Notes under the pieces: model-generated | Told to the model about the DNA's origin: nothing | The model's input: the letters and a program-made list of their open reading frames with translations, nothing else | Databases searched by the model: none | Translations under genes and position numbers: made by a program | Shown: positions 42,924 to 49,889 of the stretch, in pieces | How the letters are laid out: each line of letters begins with the position of its first letter | Numbering within the stretch: position 1 is the first letter of the stretch | NCBI RefSeq assembly: GCF_001307155.1 | Contig: NZ_CP012830.1 | Span: forward strand, 5,144,501-5,208,500 | Length of the DNA stretch: 64,000 nucleotides | Reading direction: 5' to 3' | Source of the DNA: Pseudomonas fluorescens | Lineage (GTDB): Bacteria; Pseudomonadota; Gammaproteobacteria; Pseudomonadales; Pseudomonadaceae

Positions 42924-44054
42924 TCATGCGCGTCGTTTACCGGTGCTGTCGCCCCGAGACACTTCGGCAAAAATCTCGGTAATCGGCCGCCGTGGCTGGC
43001 GTTTGTGTAGCTCGCGCACCTGTTGGCTCATGCGCAGCAGTTCTGCACTGGGTTTGGCCCATTGTTCCCTCGGCAGCGGTTCGGACCACTGACGCATCAC
43101 CTCGGGCAAGGCGTGTTGGCCCATGGTCTTGATGCGGCGGATTTCCCATTCGGTGAGGTGGTTGGGCAGGGTCCAGAGGGTCATGACGTGGTACAGGTAC
43201 CAGAAAAACCCGGATACCCGACCACGTTCGCCATCGCGAATTTGCTGGTGCATGCGCGCCCGGGCGTTGCGGAAGGTGTGCAGGCCTTCATGGGGCGGGT
43301 CGTCGGGGCCTTGCAGCTCTTGCAAGTCCTGGATCGATTTGAGGTCGTTGACTTCATATTCCATGTAACCGCGGATCGCTTCCCAGTGACTGATGGCCAA
43401 GGGCAGACCGGCGCAGGGGAATTCGACGCTGGTCAGGGTCTCGCCGTGCTGGAAGCCGATGCCCATGCCGTACTGGCGACGGATGCCGTACTGGGTGGCG
43501 CCCTGGGCTTCGATGACCCAGGCGGACAGGGATTCCCAGGGGACGAAGAGCGGTTCGGTGGCGTCCTCGGGCATGAAGCAGACTTCGCGGCGCTGACGGT
43601 TGAAGCGGGTGGGGACGATTTCGGCACGTTTGTTGTGGTTGTGGAGCCAGACGCCGAGGCAGATGAGCAGTATCAAGGGGCTGACTACGAGGGCATTCCC
43701 ACGGCCCTCATCAAACATACCGATCATTGAGTCCCATATATCTTCCCAGCCATAGCCAAAAATAATTCCTAGAAATCCAGTAAATAGCGGGAACAGAAAT
43801 ATCACTGAGAAGGTGACACTGAATGGCCCACCCAGTGTCATCTGCCACATAAACACTTGAGGTGATCCCAACCCGAAGTCCATGTACACGTCATTTAACT
43901 CCCCGATATGAGGGCCATGAGGCGGCAACGGTGTCGGAAGCGGCAACGGCGCGAGATAGGTGATCCTCCCGCTAGGAAAGGGTTCAACATCTCCAGCTTT
44001 GCGGGATTGCTCAAGGTGCGGCACGGGTATGGGGCTATCAAGGTTGTTGGGCAT
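42924..44054 (-). CDS. DUF6708 membrane protein, distal copy (inferred second immunity protein)
   Basis: 376 residues. Proline-rich N terminus (ITYLAPLPLPTPLPPHGPHIGELND), two hydrophobic segments (about 78-100 and 121-137), then a basic/cytosolic domain of about 240 residues with CFMPEDATEPLFVPWESLSAW and FRNARARMHQQIRDGERGRVSGFFWYLYHVMTLW. Start set at MPNNLDS by match to the proximal copy. It differs from that copy by only a few residues after position 140, but strongly in 102-133 (GWEDIWDSMIGMFDEGRGN..). DUF6708 genes are known beside T6SS effector genes; immunity is inferred from position and membrane topology. Confidence 0.78.
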   Translation of the reverse strand: MPNNLDSPIPVPHLEQSRKAGDVEPFPSGRITYLAPLPLPTPLPPHGPHIGELNDVYMDFGLGSPQVFMWQMTLGGPFSVTFSVIFLFPLFTGFLGIIFGYGWEDIWDSMIGMFDEGRGNALVVSPLILLICLGVWLHNHNKRAEIVPTRFNRQRREVCFMPEDATEPLFVPWESLSAWVIEAQGATQYGIRRQYGMGIGFQHGETLTSVEFPCAGLPLAISHWEAIRGYMEYEVNDLKSIQDLQELQGPDDPPHEGLHTFRNARARMHQQIRDGERGRVSGFFWYLYHVMTLWTLPNHLTEWEIRRIKTMGQHALPEVMRQWSEPLPREQWAKPSAELLRMSQQVRELHKRQPRRPITEIFAEVSRGDSTGKRRA

Positions 44055-44203
44055 GCTCGGCCAACTCCAGCAAGTGGGTTTCAACCAGCAGCAACGGTGG
44101 ATGCTCGGTTACGGATTGACGGGGGAGTGAAGGAAAATGGCCTTCGCCCCGAGGATTGAGGTGAATGACGTGGGTGCGAGAGACCCACTCTCCTTTGGCC
44201 ACC
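44038..44203 (-). pseudogene. Detached C-terminal end of the VasX-like effector
   Basis: Reading leftward, the frame gives KGEWVSRTHVIHLNPRGEG, EHPPLLLVETHLLELAEHAQQP and a stop, nearly identical to the last ~54 residues of the 1208-residue effector (KGEWISRTHVIHLNPRGEG.., HLLEFADHAQQP). The segment before it is a REP and unrelated sequence, so there is no rest of the gene. Its end overlaps the DUF6708 start by 17 bp exactly as in the intact pair, so it may still provide translation into the second immunity gene. Confidence 0.88.
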
Positions 44204-44208
44204 AAGGA

Positions 44209-45568
44209 CGGCGCCGGACTGTAGGAGCAAGGCTTGCCCGCGATGACGGCTGTGTGAACGACGCGGCTCGTCCAGTCAGGACACGTCATGCGCGTCGTTT
44301 ACCGGTGCTGTCGCCCCGAGACACCTCGGCAAAAATCTCGGTAATCGGCCGCCGTGGCTGGCGTTTGTGTAGCTCGCGCACCTGTTGGCTCATGCGCAGC
44401 AGTTCTGCGCTGGGTTTGGCCCATTGTTCCTTCGGCAGCGGCTCGGACCATTGGCGCATCACCTCGGGCAGGACATGTTGGCCCATGGTCTTGATGCGGC
44501 GGATTTCCCATTCGGTGAGGTGGTTGGGCAGGGTCCAGAGGGTCATGACGTGGTACAGGTACCAGAAAAACCCTGAAACCCGACCGCGTTCGCCATCGCG
44601 AATTTGTTGGTGCATGCGCGCCCGGGCGTTGCGGAAGGTGTGCAGGCCTTCGTGGGGCGGGTCGTCGGGGCCTTGCAGGTCTTGCAAGTCCTGGATCGAT
44701 TTGAGGTCGTTGACTTCATATTCCATGTAACCGCGGATCGCTTCCCAGTGACTGATGGCCAAGGGCAGGCCGGCGCAGGGGAATTCGACGCTGGTCAGGG
44801 TCTCGCCGTGCTGGAAGCCGATGCCCATGCCGTATTGGCGACGGATGCCGTACTGGGTGGCGCCCTGGGCTTCGATGACCCAGGCGGAAAGGGATTCCCA
44901 GGGGACGAAGAGCGGTTCGGTAGCGTCCTCGGGCATGAAGCAGACTTCACGGCGCTGGCGGTTGAAGCGGGTGGGGATGATTTCGGCGCGTTTATTGTGG
45001 TTGTGGAGCCAGACGCAGAGGCCGATGGTTAAACCAAAAAGCCCCCCATATATGGCGTATCCGTAGATGGCGAAGAAGTAATCAATGACAAACTCCCATG
45101 TGTAAGCAAGGTCATATCCGAATATGAGACCAAAGCATCCAGTGATGAGGGGAAACAGAAATGCAATCATAAAGGCAACACTGAATGGCCCACCTAATAT
45201 AACCTGCCACGAAAATACCTCCGGCGATCCCAACCCAAAGTCCATGTACAGCTCATTTAACTCACCAATATGAGGTCCATGAGGCGGTATCGGTGTCGGC
45301 AGTGGTAACGGCGCGAGATAGGTGATCTTCCCGCTTGGAAACGGTTCAACATCTCCGGCTTTGCGGGAGTGCTCCAGGTGCGGCGCGGGCATGGGGCTAT
45401 CAAGGTTGTTGGGCATGGTCGGCGAACTCCAGCAAATGGGTTTCAACCAGCAACAGTGGCGGGTGCTCGGTGACTGTTTTGGGGGGCAGAGAAGGAAAGT
45501 CACCCTCACCCCGAGGGTTGAGGTGAATGACGTGGGTGCGAGATATCCACTCTCCTTTGGCGTTCAGT
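44209..45568. repeat. Tandem duplication, proximal copy (about 1.36 kb)
   Basis: The intact copy, continuous with the effector gene. It begins with GGCGCC and a half REP (TGTAGGAGCAAGGCTTGCCCGCGATG) at 44219, so a REP sits at each copy's left end; REP-mediated recombination is a plausible origin. Confidence 0.85.
44286..45416 (-). CDS. DUF6708 membrane protein, proximal copy (inferred cognate immunity protein)
   Basis: 376 residues, same architecture as the distal copy. Membrane block differs: hydrophobic spans about 78-100 and 115-137 with YDLAYTWEFVIDYFFAIYGYAIYGGLFGLTIG between. The DNA of this block (about 45010-45170) is clearly more AT-rich than its flanks, a sign of recombinational replacement. 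The start overlaps the effector stop by 17 bp, so effector and immunity are likely translated together. Protects the producer from the effector (inference from location; VasX itself is neutralised by a membrane protein encoded next to it). Confidence 0.78.
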   Translation of the reverse strand: MPNNLDSPMPAPHLEHSRKAGDVEPFPSGKITYLAPLPLPTPIPPHGPHIGELNELYMDFGLGSPEVFSWQVILGGPFSVAFMIAFLFPLITGCFGLIFGYDLAYTWEFVIDYFFAIYGYAIYGGLFGLTIGLCVWLHNHNKRAEIIPTRFNRQRREVCFMPEDATEPLFVPWESLSAWVIEAQGATQYGIRRQYGMGIGFQHGETLTSVEFPCAGLPLAISHWEAIRGYMEYEVNDLKSIQDLQDLQGPDDPPHEGLHTFRNARARMHQQIRDGERGRVSGFFWYLYHVMTLWTLPNHLTEWEIRRIKTMGQHVLPEVMRQWSEPLPKEQWAKPSAELLRMSQQVRELHKRQPRRPITEIFAEVSRGDSTGKRRA

Positions 45569-48500
45569 GATTGCACGCACACTGCCAGCTCCAGTGTCTC
45601 GGCCACAGGCGTCAGGGGGGCATCACGATTCAGCGGATATTGAAGGCATAGAATCAATGGGTCTGCTTGCACAACCTGCAGGCTGTCCAATACTTCATCG
45701 CTGATGGCGTCCTTGCGCTCACGCGCGGTGCCGCGGCTGTCGAGCGGGCGGAAAAGACGATGGGCGCCAATGCCCAATCGCTTAGACGGTTTACCGCTCA
45801 AGGGGGGCTGGAAGTCACTGAGTTTGAGCCCCGGTAGTTTCAGATGAATGTCACTGGGTTTAGCGCGCAAAAACAAGTTCTTCAGCAATGAGTCATGCTC
45901 GTTCAGACCAAGTTTTGCAGAAGGGGCGTGAAGTAAATCACCTAGGTAACGTTGGTACTCATCCAGGGTGTAGTTGCCGCGTTCATCGGAGTCCAGGCTC
46001 CATGGCGTGGTTTTTAGCCACTTGTCGTGAGCGCTGATGTTGTAGCGATTGAACAGCCAGGTGCCGCCAAACTCCAACATGGTAAACAAGAAGCCGGCCA
46101 GGTTGACCCGGAAAAACACTGTTGAAAGGCGTGTGCCGGCGGCGGCCCAGGCGGCTGTTCTTGCGGCGGTGCTTTTTGCAAGCAGTACGGTGGCCCCCGC
46201 GTGTAATGTGTGACCAAGGCCATAGGCATTGACGGCGGCCATGCCGGCAGCACCCACCGCGGCAAGAGCAGCGCTACTCTGCGCTGCGCGATTGCCGCTA
46301 CGCGTCGCCTGTTGCCAATTCTGGTGTTGTGTAGATAGGCTGGACCGTGAAGAAAAGAGACCAACGCCGTAGGTAAAAAGACCCAGACCAACATGCAGCT
46401 TCCCCATCTGCACATGTACATTCTGCAATGCGTGAGATTGAAGCGCCTCGACTAACTTATCGCTGCGTGCTTTCAGCGCGGTATCTGCCAAGCTTTGAGC
46501 GGCAGTGAATCCAGCCGCGCCGGTTGAAGCCAGTGCCGCAAAAAAAACGGCCCGTTTCTTTTCGTCTTTGGTCTGACTCATCATTTCTCGAAAAGTCGAC
46601 AGCAAATTCACCGCCTGCACCAAAAACACCAACAACCCGACCCCTTCGCTTTTAATCAGATCCGCATTCGGCACCCCCTGAATCCCCAGCCGAACGTTCT
46701 TCAACAAACTCCTCACCTCCTGCTGCTGCGCCGGTGGAAACACCACGGTCACTCCCGCCCGAGCCGGCGTGGCGCCATAGGTGCGCACCGAATGATCCGG
46801 CAGTTCGGCAATCGGGCTCAGTGCACCCGCCAGTCGGCCTTCGAGTTGCGTCAATTGCGCACGCACCCGAACGATCTCGGTCTGCAACTCGATCGCCCGT
46901 GGCTGCTTGTGGCCGGCCTGGTTTTTGTTGTGGGTGAGCTGCTTGCGTTCGACGGTCAGGTCCTTGAGGTAACCGCGTTCCCTGAGCACGTCCTTGATGT
47001 CGGTTTGCAGCGCCGCGTGTTCCCCCGGGATGGCGATGGTGAAGGTCACGCCAGTGGTTTTCGCCGCGTCGAGGATCCGCGCCGGCAGCGCTTTGGGCAG
47101 GTGACGGAACAATTCGTCGAGGTCGGGGACTTTCCCTGCTGCCAGATCGAAACCTTCCAATGCGCGGCTCAGGCCCAGGTTCAGCGCGGGGCTCAGGCTG
47201 TGCTGGGTCGCGTCGGCGACGGCACGGGTGTGGTCGGGTAAATCGTCGAGGGCGGGCAGGTGCGGTTGTTCGATTTTCTGCAGGGCTTCCAGCCAGTGCG
47301 GCAGGTTGTTGAACAGGCCCATGCCGGCGTTGGACAACACGCTGTATTGCACCAGCAGTTCGGGCCGAATGCGCAGCGGCAAGGTATAGAACAGCCGTCG
47401 CGTCAGCTCCGGGTGTTTTTCCAGGTAGCCAAGCATCTCTTCACTGGCGTGGTCGCTGCGGCAAATGTCTTTGAGGCAGGCGTACTCGGCGTTGAAGGCC
47501 TCGCCCAGTTGCTGCGGATCCTGCGCGTCGTAGTACCAGGCCGAGCGATGGTAGCGACCGGCACACACCAGTTGCGTGCGGTCAGCGGTGATGCGGCCAA
47601 GCAAGCGGTTCCAGCGGCCAAGGTCGGCACGCTGCTGAAACAGCGAGTTGTCCATGGCCGGGCGGTCGATGAAATCATTGATCCCGCGTGTGCCTGAGAA
47701 CCAGGAGCCCTCGAGCACGTCTTCGATGCGTGTGTTTTGCTCCCTGCCGAGCTTGACCAAGGCTCTGAGGTGACGTTCAACGAAGTCCGCAGGGGCAACC
47801 TTGAAATGTTGGCGAGTGTAATAATTGCGGTCTGCATCCTCAATCGCAGCGCGGTGGACGGCGGTGCCCTGGTGCTTACCCATCACGAAGATTTTGGCAA
47901 AGGCTTCCTTGCGCAATCGCTCCAGCTCCGGGGGCGCCGGTACGTCTACCTGCTCGACCTTACCGCCCTTGTTCAGGTACTCCAGCAAGGCTTTTCGGGT
48001 GCGTTCCTGGGTCGGCTCCGGCAACTGTTGCAGATCGGCAAACAAGGCCTTGACTGCGGGGTCGTCGCTGGCGTTGGCCAGACCGCCGGCATCATCGGGG
48101 CTGAGTTGGCTCAAGGATTCGATGTAGCAGGCCAGCAAGTAATCGCGTTCGTTGTGGTCGGCATTGCTCCAGTCGTCGACCCAGCCGACGACAGTGTCCT
48201 GATACTCGGCCAGGTCGCGCAGTACGCCGAGGTCGTCATTCACCAGCAGGAACAGTGTGTCGTCCTGATAAGGCCCGCGAACCTGCCCCAGAAACTCGCC
48301 GATATGCGCCTCGCGAAAGCGTCGGGGGTTCTCCCATAAATAAGGCTCGCGTTCGTGTTCGGGAGCGTCACTGACCAGCACCGACGGTAATAGAACGGCC
48401 TCCGGCAGCGGGTTGGCCGCGAGCTCGGCTTCCAGCTCGGCGCGATCCTTGACGGCTTGCGCCAGCTGGGCCGGCACCGTAGCAATCTCCGCCAACCAGC

Positions 48501-49026
48501 GTTGGCCTTGCTTGACCGTCAGCAAGTGCGTGCCACCGGTTTGGCAATCCACCGGGCCGAGATCGACGACCTGCATGAAGTGCTCGCGTTCGTCCCTGCT
48601 GTCGAGTACTTGCGCGCATTTGGCCACTGTCCATTGCACTTCAGCAAAGGTCACGTGCAGGGTGCTGCGCCTTGAAAACACCAGGGCCGGAAGCTCTTCG
48701 ATGGGCGTGCGCCGATCACCGGTAACCTTGGCGCCCTTGTGTAACAGGGCGCTGACCATTCCGTTGAGTACCTGATATTCGTGGAGATAGCCGGTAACGC
48801 TGTCGATGACATACAACCAACCGTCGCGCAGCATGCGAATGCCCAGCGGGCGGGTAGTCAGGGCGTAGGGCAGTTTCAGTTCGGCGCTGGGGTCGAGGAG
48901 CTTTTCCACCAGTCCATAACGCAAGGGCAACAGCTGAACGTGGGTTTGCCGCAAGGGGCAGGCACCGGGAGAGCCGATGGCGGTTTTGGACGCTGCCGCG
49001 GCAGCGAGGTTGGCAGCAGCGGTCAT
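45400..49026 (-). CDS. Type VI secretion effector with VasX-type N-terminal region
   Basis: 1208 residues. The N-terminal ~180 residues fit the toxin VasX N-terminal region (CPLRQTHVQLLPLRYGLVE, RMLRDGWLYVIDSVTGYLHEYQV, LPALVFSRRSTLHVTFAEVQWT). A middle region leads to a coiled-coil stretch at about 680-735. Hydrophobic segments occur at about 815-845, 870-895 and 912-1000 (AALAAVGAAGMAAVNAYGLGH, FFRVNLAGFLFTMLEFGGTWLF), then about 200 polar residues. This is the layout of colicin-like, membrane-permeabilising VasX effectors (BTH_I2691 group). Encoded after vgrG and the DUF4123 gene with 4-bp overlaps, so probably loaded on that VgrG by that chaperone. Base composition is lower in GC 5' of about 46640. 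Confidence 0.87.
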   Translation of the reverse strand: MTAAANLAAAAASKTAIGSPGACPLRQTHVQLLPLRYGLVEKLLDPSAELKLPYALTTRPLGIRMLRDGWLYVIDSVTGYLHEYQVLNGMVSALLHKGAKVTGDRRTPIEELPALVFSRRSTLHVTFAEVQWTVAKCAQVLDSRDEREHFMQVVDLGPVDCQTGGTHLLTVKQGQRWLAEIATVPAQLAQAVKDRAELEAELAANPLPEAVLLPSVLVSDAPEHEREPYLWENPRRFREAHIGEFLGQVRGPYQDDTLFLLVNDDLGVLRDLAEYQDTVVGWVDDWSNADHNERDYLLACYIESLSQLSPDDAGGLANASDDPAVKALFADLQQLPEPTQERTRKALLEYLNKGGKVEQVDVPAPPELERLRKEAFAKIFVMGKHQGTAVHRAAIEDADRNYYTRQHFKVAPADFVERHLRALVKLGREQNTRIEDVLEGSWFSGTRGINDFIDRPAMDNSLFQQRADLGRWNRLLGRITADRTQLVCAGRYHRSAWYYDAQDPQQLGEAFNAEYACLKDICRSDHASEEMLGYLEKHPELTRRLFYTLPLRIRPELLVQYSVLSNAGMGLFNNLPHWLEALQKIEQPHLPALDDLPDHTRAVADATQHSLSPALNLGLSRALEGFDLAAGKVPDLDELFRHLPKALPARILDAAKTTGVTFTIAIPGEHAALQTDIKDVLRERGYLKDLTVERKQLTHNKNQAGHKQPRAIELQTEIVRVRAQLTQLEGRLAGALSPIAELPDHSVRTYGATPARAGVTVVFPPAQQQEVRSLLKNVRLGIQGVPNADLIKSEGVGLLVFLVQAVNLLSTFREMMSQTKDEKKRAVFFAALASTGAAGFTAAQSLADTALKARSDKLVEALQSHALQNVHVQMGKLHVGLGLFTYGVGLFSSRSSLSTQHQNWQQATRSGNRAAQSSAALAAVGAAGMAAVNAYGLGHTLHAGATVLLAKSTAARTAAWAAAGTRLSTVFFRVNLAGFLFTMLEFGGTWLFNRYNISAHDKWLKTTPWSLDSDERGNYTLDEYQRYLGDLLHAPSAKLGLNEHDSLLKNLFLRAKPSDIHLKLPGLKLSDFQPPLSGKPSKRLGIGAHRLFRPLDSRGTARERKDAISDEVLDSLQVVQADPLILCLQYPLNRDAPLTPVAETLELAVCVQSLNAKGEWISRTHVIHLNPRGEGDFPSLPPKTVTEHPPLLLVETHLLEFADHAQQP

Positions 49027-49889
49027 GAGCGTTCTCCTTCAGTGGCCCAGCGGTGGGCCAGATCTGCGGCCAGCGCAACGCGATCGCCGGGCGATTGCAG
49101 CGATGGCGTATGGAGCAATTGGGCGATGTGCGGATGCTGTTCGAGCGTCGAGCCGTTCAGCCAGGCCATGACGTTGGCGTAATAGAAAAGCTCGGATTGG
49201 CTGCATAAACCCAAGGCACTGGCCTCGGACTCCAGCTGTTCGAGCATTGGCCAGCGCTCACCCGCGGTTTTGCCGACCGGATACTGGGGGAAAAAACTGA
49301 GCAAATGCGTGTCGAGTTCGAGCAGTGCGCGGCGTCGGTCAACACGGTCCAGCGCTGCATTCTGTTCAGGGCTCAGGCGATAGGGCGTCGACAACTCAGG
49401 GCATTCAGTCAATCGGGATTGATGACGATGCCAATGACCATCGACGCTATCGGCCATTACTGCGCAAAAAAGGGGGCCGAACAAACGTTGATCGCCGCTG
49501 CCGAACAGCGCCTGCGCCACGGCCGCATCGGCCAGGCGCAATACCACTGGCAGGCCTTCGGGCAACTCGACGGTCAGCAGTTTGCGTAAATGTAGAGCCA
49601 CGTCATGCACGGGGGAGGTGCTGAACAACAGCACTCCCCACTCTTCATGCGCCTGTTGCAGATAGAACTGAAAAACCGCTTCGTCAGGATGTGGAATCGC
49701 TACCAGCAGCGGTGAGATATCCCGCAGGGAGGTGAAGGGCGCACTGTCATACAGTGCAACAGTGCTTACGGCGGGATTGAGTGTTTTCAAGCGCTGTGGC
49801 AAATCGCTGAAGGTCGTGCCGTCCAGCAACAGGAAAGCCTGTTGCTCGTTCCAGGGCAGGTCTTCAGGCAGGCAAGTCGAGAGTTTCAT
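49023..49889 (-). CDS. DUF4123 T6SS effector chaperone (Tec/VasW type)
   Basis: 288 residues. N-terminal DUF4123 lobe of about 130 residues (AFLLLDGTTFSDLPQRLKTL, YDSAPFTSLRDISPLLVAIPH, EEWGVLLFSTSPVHDVALHLRKLLTVELPEGLPVVLRLADA), then a C-terminal part with SLTECPELST-like LSPEQNAALDRVDRR. Proteins of this family bind an effector and its VgrG before secretion. It lies between vgrG and the effector gene, overlapping each by 4 bp, which strongly supports that role. Confidence 0.9.
   Translation of the reverse strand: MKLSTCLPEDLPWNEQQAFLLLDGTTFSDLPQRLKTLNPAVSTVALYDSAPFTSLRDISPLLVAIPHPDEAVFQFYLQQAHEEWGVLLFSTSPVHDVALHLRKLLTVELPEGLPVVLRLADAAVAQALFGSGDQRLFGPLFCAVMADSVDGHWHRHQSRLTECPELSTPYRLSPEQNAALDRVDRRRALLELDTHLLSFFPQYPVGKTAGERWPMLEQLESEASALGLCSQSELFYYANVMAWLNGSTLEQHPHIAQLLHTPSLQSPGDRVALAADLAHRWATEGERS

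Larger units (their letters stand above)
42848..44205. repeat. Tandem duplication, distal copy (about 1.36 kb)
   Basis: Matches 44209-45568 from GGCGCC and a half REP (TGTAGGCGCAAGGCTTGCCC) through the DUF6708 gene to the tail of the effector gene. All landmarks are offset by exactly 1362 bp: stops 42924/44286, starts 44054/45416, effector stops 44038/45400. Similarity ends at CTCTCCTTTGGC in both copies. Confidence 0.88.

Noticed and set aside
42848..44260. Repeated short motifs near 42.86 and 44.22 kb considered as a CRISPR or att pair
   Set aside because: They are single REP halves that match REPs elsewhere in the window; no regular spacers and no integrase gene.
42848..45568. Tandem copies could be an assembly duplication
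   Set aside because: The copies differ at many positions, including a completely diverged block and several scattered substitutions, so they are real paralogues.
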